A DNA stretch of 64,000 nucleotides from Brevibacillus panacihumi (GCF_003710985.1 NZ_RHHT01000074.1:1-64000); one strand, 5' to 3'; shown: positions 1 to 8,878, counted from the first letter of the stretch. A program made the numbers and translations. Notes: generated by a model not told the origin, from the sequence alone.

Positions 1-12
1 AAAACTACTTGA

Positions 13-1527
13 CGGTTACAACACCTAGAAAAATCGCTTCAAAACATTCACTCAAGGCTGAGAGAATGGGAGAATTGTTATAAAAATATCCCCTTTTTCT
101 TAAGGTGGTTTTCAAAGCGAGTTCGAACCGAATTTAGGTTGTTTATGAACGAAGAAGAGTTGTCTTTCTTAAAGGAAACAATGAAACTCAATGAGATTAA
201 GGAAGCATATAGCCTTCGTTTTACCGATCTCCAGAAGAAACTGGTCGAGCTCAAGAAAAAGCGTGACGCTATAAAGGAATGGGTAGAGTTATACGATAAC
301 GAATTGGAGGAATTAAGAGAACACTGTGTTGTATTGCATGATAAAGAAGAAGATAAATATGAGGTTGCCATCGATAAGGTAAATGAACTTCTGGATAAAA
401 AGATACGTTATGTGGAGTTCTGGCTCGCAGTCCATTATTTTGAATGCAGATGGGCAAATGGGGAAGATGCATTGACCGAAAAACAAGTAGGAACTACATT
501 TCAGAATGTGCTAGAGAAGTTCTATAGCAGGCTTGCAATGATCACTCCTTGTTTGGTGATGACTTTTTTCGTTCTTCCTAAGCAATTTCTAGCGTATGGT
601 GATCAAAGTAAATTTTATCTTTACAACTTCATTGATTTGCTCATTGTGGATGAAGCAGGTCAAGTATCTCCGGAAACAGCAGCTGGGGCCTTTTCACTTG
701 CCAAAAAAGCGATCGTTGTTGGGGATGTTTATCAGATCGAACCTGTCTGGAGTATTAATCGAGCCCTGGATAAGGCGCTAGCACTTTCAGCCGGGGCCAT
801 TAAAAATCTGGAGCAATATGAGAAACTCGAAAGCTGTGGACTGCATGGATACGGCTCAAGCGTAATGAAGGTGGCTGCCAAAAGTTGTAAATATAAAAAA
901 TATGAGGAAAGAGGATTATTTTTATCAGAGCATCGCCGCTGTTACGACGAAATCATTGACTATTGCAATAAGTTGGTATACAAAGGGAATTTAAAACCAA
1001 TGCGAGGAAGAGGGCAAACAGATCCAAAGCAAGCCGTTGCGAAATGGCCACAATTAGGGTATCGGCAGATCGATTCAGAGACGTCGAATAGGAAGGGAAC
1101 AAGTAGATACAATCGTAGAGAGGCGATCCAGATCGCTGAATGGCTGGACGAGCATTTCGCATACATCCTGGATTCCTACCCCAAAGAAGCAGAAAAGAAT
1201 CTTATCGGGATCATTACTCCATTTAAGGCTCAGGTCAGCTGCATCCAAGCGGAAATTAGAAAGCGGGCCCCTCATCTACGTTCGAAGATAAGTGTTGGTA
1301 CCGTTCATACATTTCAGGGTGGGGAACGAAATATCATAGTACTATCTACCGTCTACGGAAAACACGAAGGATGTTTTTTTATAGATACGAACAAAAGCTT
1401 GATGAATGTTGCTGTGTCCAGGGCAAAAGATCACTTTTTTGTATTCGGTGATATTCAATGCCTGAAAGATACTGCGAGTAGCGCTAGCGGATTGCTAAAG
1501 GCAAGCATAATAGAGAACCAAATATAA
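13..1527 (+). CDS. Superfamily I DNA/RNA helicase (AAA_12-type), 5' part missing
   Basis: C-terminal half of a UPF1/DNA2-like SF1 helicase that would unwind nucleic acid with ATP. Counting from the ATG at 139, motif II is seen as VDEAGQ (about residues 170-175), motif III as GDVYQIEP (about 195), motif V as GTVHTFQGGERN (about 390) and motif VI as NVAVSRAK (about 427). Motif I (Walker A) is absent. The reading frame stays open and coding-like back to base 13 with a charged coiled-coil segment, and is closed by an in-frame TGA at 10-12. The ATG at 139 has no convincing ribosome site, so it is probably not the native start. The native 5' end lies left of the window, and the TGA marks a frameshift, a nonsense change or a truncated gene. 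The family assignment is firm; whether the protein is functional is doubtful. Confidence 0.75.
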   Translation, partial: RLQHLEKSLQNIHSRLREWENCYKNIPFFLRWFSKRVRTEFRLFMNEEELSFLKETMKLNEIKEAYSLRFTDLQKKLVELKKKRDAIKEWVELYDNELEELREHCVVLHDKEEDKYEVAIDKVNELLDKKIRYVEFWLAVHYFECRWANGEDALTEKQVGTTFQNVLEKFYSRLAMITPCLVMTFFVLPKQFLAYGDQSKFYLYNFIDLLIVDEAGQVSPETAAGAFSLAKKAIVVGDVYQIEPVWSINRALDKALALSAGAIKNLEQYEKLESCGLHGYGSSVMKVAAKSCKYKKYEERGLFLSEHRRCYDEIIDYCNKLVYKGNLKPMRGRGQTDPKQAVAKWPQLGYRQIDSETSNRKGTSRYNRREAIQIAEWLDEHFAYILDSYPKEAEKNLIGIITPFKAQVSCIQAEIRKRAPHLRSKISVGTVHTFQGGERNIIVLSTVYGKHEGCFFIDTNKSLMNVAVSRAKDHFFVFGDIQCLKDTASSASGLLKASIIENQI

Positions 1528-1554
1528 ATATGAACCACCATGTATAAATCACAT

Positions 1555-1581
1555 AACGCCGTCCAACAAGTGGGCGGCGTT
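1555..1581. terminator. Hairpin between convergent genes
   Basis: A 10-bp stem (AACGCCGTCC with GGGCGGCGTT, one G-U pair) and a 7-nt loop lie between the helicase stop and the end of the convergent VOC gene. The U-tract is weak on both sides, so termination is inferred mainly from position. Confidence 0.5.
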
Positions 1582-1602
1582 ACTCATTATTACTTCCCTT
1601 GA

Positions 1603-2508
1603 TTAATCTCCCATAAATGCTTTTTCCAATTCTGCAATGTTAAACTTTTTCATCTTCAAAAAGGCCTGCGTAACGCGCTCGCGTTGTTCCGGCGTGCCCA
1701 TGGCCATCATCTCGTCCATTGCGGCGGGGGAGATCTGCCACGAAACGCCGAATTTGTCCTTCAGCCAGCCGCACTGCTCAGCTTCGGGCGAGGCGGATAA
1801 ATGTTCCCAGTAGTAGTCGATTTCCTCCTGCGTCTGACAATTGACCAACAGGGAAATCGCCTCGTTGAAATGGAACTTGTGTTCTTGCGCGCTGTCCATT
1901 GCTACAAACCAGGTGTTTTCCAGCATGAAGTCGCTGAACATGACCATCCCTTCTTTGTCCAGCTCCATGCCGGGGCCATACCGGAAGAGGGAGCCAGGTT
2001 TGGCATTTCGGAAGATGGAAAGGTAGAACTCGCGTGCCTCTTCCGCCTTGCCGCAGTTGTCGCCCGCGAACAAGAGAGAAGGGATAATCGAGGGCCTAGG
2101 CTCCCCATCCGAATTCGTCAGAATGAGCTGCCATGTTACACCGTACTTGTCCTGAATCCAGCCATACCGTTCACTGAATGGGTACTTATCAAGCGCCATA
2201 AGCGGAGTGCCGCCTTCAGACAACTTGTTCCACGCCTCGTCGAGCTTTTCTCTAGCGTTAACAATCCGGGATGGATCGAAATTAACCATAAACGAGATAG
2301 AAGGATTGAATGTAAAGAAAGGCCCCGCAGAGATAGCCATAAACGGATGCCCGCAAACAAGGAATGATACGAGATCGCAATCACCCGAGGGCGTATCGTG
2401 CAAGGTCGTCCTGCTTGTGATTTGGGAATCCGGGAAAATGGAGCAATAAAACTCCGTGGCTTCTTTTGCCTCCTTGTCGAACCACAAATGCGGGGTGATG
2501 GGTTGCAT
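1603..2508 (-). CDS. Tandem-domain VOC/PhnB-like protein
   Basis: A 301-residue protein with two PhnB-type (3-demethylubiquinone methyltransferase-like glyoxalase fold) modules, about residues 1-135 and 140-275. Each starts with an FY/EFY-SIF element and ends with a W-(I/L)-x-D-K-(F/Y)-G-V-(T/S)-W-Q signature (GWIQDKYGVTWQ and GWLKDKFGVSWQ). VOC proteins bind metals or small molecules and include bleomycin- or fosfomycin-resistance-like binders; most PhnB-like members have no proven substrate, so the function here is open. The start is supported by AGGGAGG about 8 nt upstream. It is a single-gene unit, convergent with the helicase. A second, single-domain PhnB protein lies at 40704-41120. Confidence 0.85.
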   Translation of the reverse strand: MQPITPHLWFDKEAKEATEFYCSIFPDSQITSRTTLHDTPSGDCDLVSFLVCGHPFMAISAGPFFTFNPSISFMVNFDPSRIVNAREKLDEAWNKLSEGGTPLMALDKYPFSERYGWIQDKYGVTWQLILTNSDGEPRPSIIPSLLFAGDNCGKAEEAREFYLSIFRNAKPGSLFRYGPGMELDKEGMVMFSDFMLENTWFVAMDSAQEHKFHFNEAISLLVNCQTQEEIDYYWEHLSASPEAEQCGWLKDKFGVSWQISPAAMDEMMAMGTPEQRERVTQAFLKMKKFNIAELEKAFMGD

Positions 2509-2600
2509 GAAAATTCCTCCCTTATAGTAATGATCTACATATTGTTTTCGATTCTACCATAAGGAAGGATTTACCGTTTCTTTTCGATTGCTTTTTGATC

Positions 2601-3185
2601 TCATTTGAGCAAGGTAAGAATGGTCTCTATGGAATGATCCACAAATGAACGATTGGGGCGAGATTTCAGGAGCACAGTTAGACCGATTAACGAAACAACC
2701 AGTGTCTGCGCCAATGCTTTGGGATTCATATTGGTTGTAAGTTCTCCTGAATGTATGGCGCGTTCAAGGGCTTCCTGAAAGATAGCGGAAAGATACATCT
2801 GATGTTCCCTTGTCAGGATTTCGAATTTTTCATCGTGAGGCGCAAGTTCCACCATCGTATTGATGCAAAAGCATCCTTTATTCGGGCTTTGATTGTATTC
2901 ATCATTGACCAAGCCCGTAAAAAGTGAGCGAAACGCCTCCTTTACGGATTCGTTGTGTTGGAGCTTATTTCGGATTTGTGAAGCATGCATTTTTGTATAT
3001 TTGCGAAGTGCGGATTCAAATAATTCTTTCTTGTCTCCAAAGGCGGAGTAAATGCTCGGCCGCTGTATACCCATTCTGGACGTCAAATCACTTAATGATG
3101 TCGCCTCATATCCCTTCTCCCAAAAGAGCCGCATGGCTGCATCCAATGCTTGTTCCTCATCGAATTCACGTGGTCGAACCATCAT
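2601..3185 (-). CDS. TetR/AcrR family transcriptional regulator
   Basis: A 194-residue TetR-type repressor. The N-terminal helix-turn-helix lies at about residues 5-50 (SLSDLTSRMGIQRPSIYSAF), followed by an all-helical ligand domain with a cysteine-rich GCFCIN segment of the kind seen in LmrA/YxaF-like regulators. ATG 3185 is preceded by an AGAGGG ribosome site; ATG 3182 is one codon inside. It is divergently transcribed from the MFS transporter at 3412, a usual arrangement for a local repressor of an efflux pump. Two related palindromes in the intergenic region (3247-3258 and 3357-3368) are its likely operators. The ligand is unknown. Confidence 0.9.
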   Translation of the reverse strand: MMVRPREFDEEQALDAAMRLFWEKGYEATSLSDLTSRMGIQRPSIYSAFGDKKELFESALRKYTKMHASQIRNKLQHNESVKEAFRSLFTGLVNDEYNQSPNKGCFCINTMVELAPHDEKFEILTREHQMYLSAIFQEALERAIHSGELTTNMNPKALAQTLVVSLIGLTVLLKSRPNRSFVDHSIETILTLLK

Positions 3186-3246
3186 AAATGCCCTCTTTCA
3201 CAAAACATTTTTGTTCCCTGATTCTTTATTCGGTATTGTTTTTGTA

Positions 3247-3258
3247 ATGATCGGTATG
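3247..3258. promoter_or_regulatory. Putative TetR operator half of pair (regulator side)
   Basis: TAATGATCGGTA matches the perfect palindrome at 3357-3368 in 10 of 12 positions and lies upstream of the TetR gene, consistent with autoregulation. The assignment is inferred from similarity and position. Confidence 0.5.
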
Positions 3259-3307
3259 AAAAACATTCTAAGAGCTAAATAAAGCCAAGTCAATGAAAAT
3301 CATTTCA

Positions 3308-3337
3308 TTGACAGGAAGGGTAAAGGTGAGTTACTTT
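3308..3337 (+). promoter_or_regulatory. Candidate sigma-A promoter of the MFS gene
   Basis: A perfect -35 (TTGACA, 3308-3313) is followed after 18 nt by a weak -10 (TACTTT, 3332-3337). The expected start, near 3344, falls just before the operator palindrome at 3357, a layout suited to repression. Confidence 0.5.
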
Positions 3338-3356
3338 TTAAACCAGATTAATTTTG

Positions 3357-3368
3357 TACTGATCAGTA
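3357..3368. promoter_or_regulatory. Perfect 12-bp palindrome, putative TetR operator
   Basis: TACTGATCAGTA is a perfect palindrome between the predicted promoter and the MFS ribosome site. A 10/12 copy lies at 3247-3258 near the divergent TetR gene. Binding by that regulator is inferred. Confidence 0.6.
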
Positions 3369-3411
3369 TGTTATGTCGGACGTAATTTTAAAAAAGGAGA
3401 TGTTTGAAAAA

Positions 3412-4635
3412 ATGATGAAGAGGGACGAAGAATTATCTGCCATAGCCGATAACCGTTGGAAAGAGAGTAATGAATCAGCCTTTTCCATGTCTCGCTATAT
3501 GGCGCTGTTGTTTGCAGTTGCAAGCGGGATGGCGGTAGCCAACATCTATTATTCCCAACCGCTTCTCGATGCCATGGCAAGCGAGTTGGCGATTGACCAT
3601 TCGACGATCGGGATCATCATTACTGTTACACAGATTTGTTATGCTTTGGGATTGCTCTTGTTGGTCCCGCTCGGTGATTTGCTGAATCAACGAAAACTGA
3701 TCGTGTGTCAAATGCTGTTATCTGTAGTGGCACTCATTGTGGTGAGCAATGCCCCGAGTATCAAGGTACTGCTTATGGGCATTGCTGCGGTTGGCTTGCT
3801 TGCAGTCGTGACACAGACTCTCGTCGCGTTTGCCGCGACGTTGGCTGATCCGACAGAACGCGGACGTGTAATTGGCATCGTCACAAGCGGTATTGTGATC
3901 GGGATTCTGCTTGCTCGAGCCGTTGCAGGCATTATTACAGATTTTGCTGGTTGGCGTGCAGTCTATCTTGTCTCGGCAGGGATAACGCTTCTTCTAGCAG
4001 GTATCTTATTTCGGACGTTGCCGAATGTAGACCGTGAAAGGACATCATTGTCGTACTGGCAACTGCTTCACTCTGTGATTGTTTTATTAGTACAGGAACG
4101 GATACTTCGTGTCCGCGGGATATTGGCTATGCTTATTTTTGCGGCATTCAGCATCCTTTGGACTTCGCTGGTGCTGCCGCTGAGCGCACCGCCGTTATCT
4201 CTTTCTCATAGCGAGATTGGGGCATTCGGTCTGGCTGGAGTAGCTGGAGCATTAGCGGCAGCGAAGGCAGGGCGTCTCGCAGATCGTGGCTTGGGACAGC
4301 GGACTACCGGCGTTGCGTTAACCTTGCTGCTTCTATCCTGGCTGCCGATCAGTTACGCTGACTATTCTTTGTGGGGATTGATCGTTGGGGTGATTGTTCT
4401 GGACTTCGCAGTTCAGGCTGTCCACGTTACGAACCAGAGCATGATTTTACGGAAGCATCCGGAATCTCGCAGTCGTCTTACTGCCAGCTATATGATTTTC
4501 TATTCCGTTGGAAGTGCTGCTGGTTCAATCGCTTCAACCACCATTTACGCCTACGCAGGCTGGAACGGAGTATGCTTGCTGGGTGCCTCGGTGAGCGCCT
4601 TAGCTTTGCTGTTTTGGGCATTTACCCGTCGTTGA
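3412..4635 (+). CDS. MFS efflux transporter
   Basis: An inner-membrane transporter of about 400 residues with roughly 12 hydrophobic segments and the typical MFS loop between TM2 and TM3 (PLGDLLNQRK). The early segment GMAVANIYYSQPLLDAMA is characteristic of the YgaY/YbcL-like drug:proton antiporter branch. The frame is open from an ATG at 3373, but that codon has no ribosome site and sits next to the operator. AAGGAG at 3394-3399 favours ATG 3412 (or 3415). Control by the divergent TetR gene (2601-3185) is likely, which suggests inducible efflux of a small toxic compound. The substrate cannot be read from the sequence. Confidence 0.85.
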   Translation: MMKRDEELSAIADNRWKESNESAFSMSRYMALLFAVASGMAVANIYYSQPLLDAMASELAIDHSTIGIIITVTQICYALGLLLLVPLGDLLNQRKLIVCQMLLSVVALIVVSNAPSIKVLLMGIAAVGLLAVVTQTLVAFAATLADPTERGRVIGIVTSGIVIGILLARAVAGIITDFAGWRAVYLVSAGITLLLAGILFRTLPNVDRERTSLSYWQLLHSVIVLLVQERILRVRGILAMLIFAAFSILWTSLVLPLSAPPLSLSHSEIGAFGLAGVAGALAAAKAGRLADRGLGQRTTGVALTLLLLSWLPISYADYSLWGLIVGVIVLDFAVQAVHVTNQSMILRKHPESRSRLTASYMIFYSVGSAAGSIASTTIYAYAGWNGVCLLGASVSALALLFWAFTRR

Positions 4636-4729
4636 ATCTGATGGCCGTGTTTTGGATAAAGTGTAATCTTCACGTCAATTGGTTAGAATACGGTCTGAGC
4701 TAATCTCAACAAAAATGGGGTTGAAGACG

Positions 4730-5551
4730 ATGAGTCAATTATCGGAACAACAAATCATTTTACACGGTTTTAACAACTTGACGAAAACCTTGAGCTTCAA
4801 CATGTTTGATATCTGTTATACGAAAACCCGAAAAGAAAGGGAAGCGTACTTAGTCTATATCGATGAACAGTACAATGCGGATCGCTTAACCCATATCTTA
4901 ACGAATGTATCCGATATCATTGGAGCGCATGTCATTAATATCGCCAAGCAAGACTACGTACCTCAAGGCGCTAGCGTAACCATGCTGGTATCGGAGGGGC
5001 CGATTGACGAGGTTTCTCCAAAAACGATAAATGAATCACTCCCGAATTCTGTCGTCATACAGATGGATAAAAGTCATATCACCGTTCATACGTATCCTGA
5101 ATATCATCCTGATGACGGAATCTGTACCTTCCGGGCGGATATAGACGTGTCTACATGCGGAGAGATTTCACCGCTAAAAGCACTGGACTATTTAATTAGC
5201 TCGTTCGATACCGATATTATGACGATCGATTATCGGGTAAGAGGCTTCACAAGGGCCATCGATGGACGAAAATTGTTTATTGACCATGAAATCAGTTCGA
5301 TCCAGGACTACATTCCTGATGATGTTCGGGAACAATATGACATGATTGATGTCAACGTATATCAAGAGAACATTTTTCATACGAAATGCAAGTTGCGAGC
5401 ATTCGATTTGGACAACTATTTATTTGGATATACCACAAAAGAGTTAAGCGGGGAGGAGGAGGAGAGGATCACGGACGCTTTGAAAAGGGAAATGGACGAG
5501 ATATTTTATGGCAAAAATATAGATGGTGGCCGTTTGGGTAGGGGACAATAA
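4730..5551 (+). CDS. speD: S-adenosylmethionine decarboxylase proenzyme, E. coli type
   Basis: Decarboxylates S-adenosylmethionine to supply the aminopropyl donor for spermidine synthesis. The 273-residue product closely follows the E. coli SpeD pattern: [12 protein letters not shown] near the N-terminus, [14 protein letters not shown], then [12 protein letters not shown]. The Lys114-Ser115 bond within it is the expected self-cleavage site that creates the pyruvoyl group. [19 protein letters not shown] and [12 protein letters not shown] are also conserved. ATG 4730 gives the normal family length; an upstream in-frame extension to 4679 lacks support. No spermidine synthase (speE) or ADC/ODC gene is adjacent, so the gene is a single unit ending at a strong terminator. 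The class 1A (proteobacterial-style) enzyme differs from the short SpeH form found in many Bacilli. Confidence 0.95.
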   Translation: MSQLSEQQIILHGFNNLTKTLSFNMFDICYTKTRKEREAYLVYIDEQYNADRLTHILTNVSDIIGAHVINIAKQDYVPQGASVTMLVSEGPIDEVSPKTINESLPNSVVIQMDKSHITVHTYPEYHPDDGICTFRADIDVSTCGEISPLKALDYLISSFDTDIMTIDYRVRGFTRAIDGRKLFIDHEISSIQDYIPDDVREQYDMIDVNVYQENIFHTKCKLRAFDLDNYLFGYTTKELSGEEEERITDALKREMDEIFYGKNIDGGRLGRGQ

Positions 5552-5575
5552 AGGGAGATAGACTGGTTCGTGAAG

Positions 5576-5599
5576 CCCTTGAGAAATCAGGGGTTTTTT
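5576..5599 (+). terminator. Rho-independent terminator of speD
   Basis: Stem CCCTTGA/TCAGGGG with a GAAA tetraloop followed by six T residues, 25 nt after the speD stop. Confidence 0.8.
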
Positions 5600-5701
5600 G
5601 CTGCACATTTCACATTCCATTAAGGTTGCATAAAAACTGAGTTAAGCTTGCTCGTATACTCTGATGATCATAAGCAATCAAGTCAAAGGAGTGAGCAAAA
5701 T

Positions 5702-7291
5702 ATGAAGAGATTTGGAAGGTTTGGCTGTTTCAACGTGATTACACTGGTTATAGCTCTGTTAACCGGGTCATCATGTGTGGCTGTCTCCCCACCCCAAGCA
5801 TCAGCGGCATCCCAGACGGCAGGTCCGCAGGATCTAAAAGAAGTGGAGCAGTTCGCAGATGATTTTTTTAACAGGCCGGTAATAAAGGAAAATATGGCCG
5901 GAGCTGCATTTGCTGTGGTGAAAGGCGATAAAGTGCTCGTAAACAAAGGATATGGCTATGCGGATGTGAAGAAAAAACTGCCGGTCGACCCTGATCGGAC
6001 GGTGTTCCGTGTCGCCTCTATTTCCAAAATCATCACCGCTACGGCAGTCATGCAACTAGCAGAGCAAGGGAAGATCGATTTGAACGAAGATTTGTCAGCA
6101 TACTTGGGGGATGCCCGTATTCCGAATCAGACGGACGCACCACTTGCGATGAAACATCTTTTGACGAACTCCACCGGATTTGATTACGGAGATACACCCG
6201 AATCTACTACGACAGACCTGGCACGTGATGCTTCTTTGAAGCAATACGTCTTGGACAATTTGCCTACTGTGATTCGAAAGCCGGGAGAGTATTACCGATA
6301 TGACAACCTGGGGTTTACGATTCAAGGATATGTCATTGAAGAAGTGACAGGCAAATCATTCGACGCATATGTGCAGGATCACATCTTTAAGCCGTTGGGC
6401 ATGGCAAACAGCGAATTCCGACTCACCCCGCAGATGGTGAAGCAGTTGGCCGTCCCCTACAACCTGATCGACGAAGTGATTCCTACCTATGCGACCGTTC
6501 CGACAGAACTACCGGGCGGCGGAATGCTCTCCACCAGTTCTGACATGGCAAAATTTATGATAGCTCATCTCAATGGCGGAAAGCTGGGGAATGCAGCGAT
6601 TCTGAAACAAGAAACGGTGGCAGACATGCATGCGCCCAAGCTTGCCATCCATACGAAGCTGCCGAACATGGCCTATGGCTTTGAATACTCCAACCAGCAA
6701 AATTACAAGGGACGCTATATAATAGAAAAAGCGGGTGATTTGGAAGGGTTTCATTCTGGCATGTGGCTGATTCCGGATGAAAAGGTCGGCGTGTTTGTCA
6801 CGGTAAATAAAGATTTTGAGATTCGCCAGCCGTTGTTTGAAGCGTTTATGGATCATTACTATCCAGGCGAGGATGGACCAAAGGAACCTACTGGGTCTTC
6901 GAAACAGTCTTTGGCAAAGTTTGAAGGGATCTACAGCGACTTGCGGAATCGGATGTGGACGAGCCGCATTCACGCGGAAGGCGGCAAGCTCATTGTGAAA
7001 GATCCGCTTGGAGAGCATGTGCTGCATGAAATCGAGCCGCTGTTGTTTCAAGATGAGCAAGGGGCAAAAGCCGCTTTCAAATTGAACGAAACCGGCAATG
7101 TGGCAGCCTTTTATTACGATCTGAAATCAGACAGCTGGGGCCTAAAAATGCCTGAGCCGCAGCGTTATCAGGACGTTGGTCTCGCTGAAACGGCTGTTTT
7201 TCCGTCATTATGCTGTGATTTGCGCACTGTTGCTAAGCGCAATTGCTTTGTCTCTCGTTGGGGCCGACATACTGATGAATCGTTATTTTGA
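5702..7291 (+). CDS. Secreted serine beta-lactamase-family hydrolase, C-terminus out of frame
   Basis: A class C beta-lactamase/PBP4*-like serine hydrolase. An N-terminal hydrophobic signal segment (about residues 10-25) with a later AASA-like cleavage region indicates export. The catalytic motifs are present: SISK (Ser106, Lys109), YDN (about 200-202) and HSG (about 351-353). A C-terminal beta domain follows from about residue 400. AAAGGAG at 5685-5691 supports ATG 5702; an upstream extension to 5648 is not supported. The last 36 or so residues, from about base 7176, are an out-of-frame reading of the histidine kinase gene, so the native C-terminus seems to have been lost at a junction near 7170. 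Its target (peptide, ester or beta-lactam) is unknown. Confidence 0.85.
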   Translation: MKRFGRFGCFNVITLVIALLTGSSCVAVSPPQASAASQTAGPQDLKEVEQFADDFFNRPVIKENMAGAAFAVVKGDKVLVNKGYGYADVKKKLPVDPDRTVFRVASISKIITATAVMQLAEQGKIDLNEDLSAYLGDARIPNQTDAPLAMKHLLTNSTGFDYGDTPESTTTDLARDASLKQYVLDNLPTVIRKPGEYYRYDNLGFTIQGYVIEEVTGKSFDAYVQDHIFKPLGMANSEFRLTPQMVKQLAVPYNLIDEVIPTYATVPTELPGGGMLSTSSDMAKFMIAHLNGGKLGNAAILKQETVADMHAPKLAIHTKLPNMAYGFEYSNQQNYKGRYIIEKAGDLEGFHSGMWLIPDEKVGVFVTVNKDFEIRQPLFEAFMDHYYPGEDGPKEPTGSSKQSLAKFEGIYSDLRNRMWTSRIHAEGGKLIVKDPLGEHVLHEIEPLLFQDEQGAKAAFKLNETGNVAAFYYDLKSDSWGLKMPEPQRYQDVGLAETAVFPSLCCDLRTVAKRNCFVSRWGRHTDESLF

Positions 7292-8528
7292 CAAGTCGCC
7301 GGATTTAACCGAAATAACAGGGACGGATCTATACGAATACCCGTTTGAGAGCATGAATAATCAGCTGTTGGAAGAGTACGGCGGTTGGTTCGAGGTTGTC
7401 AATAAATCGGGTGAAGTGATATTTGTCAAAGGCCATAAAGAAGATGAGATCGTCAAGTATACCAAGGAGCAGCTCTATGCCAAATTGGATATCACGAGAA
7501 ATGATGATTCTACTTTGTATCATGCCTATCCTGTAGAGGCACCGGACGGCAACGGGTATCTGCTGCTCTGGAAAAATCCCGAACGGCCGGAAGATATTAC
7601 GTTGTTTCTCGCAATTTTTGCCGCATTGTTTGTTGTTTTTTTGTTTATCGCCCTCTATATTTATGCCCAATATTCAGTCAAGCAAGTAAAGCGGCCGCTG
7701 CAGCAAATCGTGGAAGGGATCAGAGAGATGGAACGCTTCAATTACAAGCAGCGGCTTCATGTCTCTGATGAAAAAGAGCTTGCGGAAATTCAAGAAGCTT
7801 TTAACGAAATGGCGGAGCGTTTGCAGCGCACATCTGCCGAAAAGGAAGCGGCGGAGACTAACAAAAGAAACATGCTGTTGCATTTGTCTCATGATTTGAA
7901 AACGCCGATTACTTCTGTTTTGGGATATTCTCAGCTCTTGCTGGAGAATCCTGGTGTGGAGCAGAGTCAGAAATACATCCAATACATTCACGACAAATCG
8001 TCGTATATGGCCCATTTGATTCAAGATTTGTTTGAGTTGGCGAAGCTGGATGACCAGCATCTAAAGCTGAGCCGGGAAAAAGTGAATATCACAAAGTGGT
8101 TTCAACAGCTTGTGGCAGAATTTTATCCTGAAGTGGAGGATAAAGGCTTTCGTCTGGAAGCGCAAATTTCAGAAGAACCGCTGTTTGTGAAGCTGGACAA
8201 CAGGCATATGAACCGTGTCGTTGCGAATTTGATTGGCAATGCGCTGAAGTTCAATCCGGCAGGGACGGTGCTGTATGCTTCGTGTGAGAAAAAGGACGGA
8301 AATGCTGTGTTATGGATTGGGGACAATGGGATTGGCGTTCAGGATCAAATCCGGGAACACGTTTTTGAAGATTTTATACGAGGAACAAGCTCAGTAAAAG
8401 ACAGCACTGGATTAGGTCTCGCCATTTGCAAGAAAATCATTACCTTGCATCAAGGTACGATTGAACTTGTAACGGATGATCGGTATACCACCCTTTTTAG
8501 GATCAGCTTGCCTTGTACGGATGAATAG
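7176..8528 (+). CDS. Sensor histidine kinase, orphan
   Basis: Membrane sensor kinase of 450 residues: TM1 about 10-32, extracytoplasmic sensor about 33-142, TM2 about 143-165, a HAMP-like linker about 167-220, the dimerisation/phosphoacceptor box LSHDLKTPITS with His239, then N box (NLIGNALKFN), G1 (GDNGIGV) and G2 (TGLGLAI). The only start is TTG 7176 with a weak ribosome site, and it overlaps the upstream hydrolase by 116 nt in another frame. Kinases of this type normally follow an OmpR-family response regulator gene; none is present here. The likely history is a deletion that removed the regulator and the hydrolase 3' end. Its partner is unknown. Confidence 0.85.
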   Translation: MVSLKRLFFRHYAVICALLLSAIALSLVGADILMNRYFDKSPDLTEITGTDLYEYPFESMNNQLLEEYGGWFEVVNKSGEVIFVKGHKEDEIVKYTKEQLYAKLDITRNDDSTLYHAYPVEAPDGNGYLLLWKNPERPEDITLFLAIFAALFVVFLFIALYIYAQYSVKQVKRPLQQIVEGIREMERFNYKQRLHVSDEKELAEIQEAFNEMAERLQRTSAEKEAAETNKRNMLLHLSHDLKTPITSVLGYSQLLLENPGVEQSQKYIQYIHDKSSYMAHLIQDLFELAKLDDQHLKLSREKVNITKWFQQLVAEFYPEVEDKGFRLEAQISEEPLFVKLDNRHMNRVVANLIGNALKFNPAGTVLYASCEKKDGNAVLWIGDNGIGVQDQIREHVFEDFIRGTSSVKDSTGLGLAICKKIITLHQGTIELVTDDRYTTLFRISLPCTDE

Positions 8529-8549
8529 GGGGCAGCGGTTCGGCCCCCT
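8527..8549 (+). terminator. Hairpin at the kinase stop codon
   Basis: A perfect 7-bp GC-rich stem, AGGGGGC/GCCCCCT, begins inside the stop codon. It lacks a clear T-run, so it may be a weak terminator or an mRNA 3' stabiliser. Confidence 0.4.
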
Positions 8550-8772
8550 CCGTTTCAATAAATCGTAATCTTCTCCTCCCAGTCTGTCTTGTAATTAATA
8601 CATCCACCCGAGCGAGTCCTTGTTGGCATGCTTGAGAAGGAATATTCGCTTGCTTTGCTTGAAGCCGAACGAAAATGGGAATATAGCCGAGAAAAAAGAT
8701 GGGGAGTGGAATTGGATCCTCTCTTTTCAATCACATGGTTAAGTCTGAGTTTTTTCTGGCGAAGTGATTGCT
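8550..8772. other. Gap with no convincing gene
   Basis: Only a 48-codon open frame (ATG 8628 to a stop at 8772-8774, translation begins MLEKEYSLALLEAE) is seen. It has no ribosome site and no recognised family. It could be a gene remnant, since a strong terminator follows directly. Confidence 0.3.
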
Positions 8773-8805
8773 GAAACCCTTGGGAAATCAAGGGTTTCTT
8801 TTTTT
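8773..8805 (+). terminator. Strong rho-independent terminator
   Basis: A perfect 10-bp stem, GAAACCCTTG/CAAGGGTTTC, with a 6-nt loop is followed by a T-rich run. No intact gene sits directly before it, which suggests a transcript, or a lost gene, in 8550-8772. Confidence 0.8.
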
Positions 8806-8878
8806 GTGCAAAAGAATCTCCGTATAATTCTGTAATGCAGAGGAAAACTGAAGACTAAAATCCAAGGTGGTCCCGAGC

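Noticed and set aside
1-9. K-T-T codons at the window start as a Walker A remnant
   Set aside because: The following sequence is coiled coil that normally lies well after motif I, and a stop follows immediately; likely chance.
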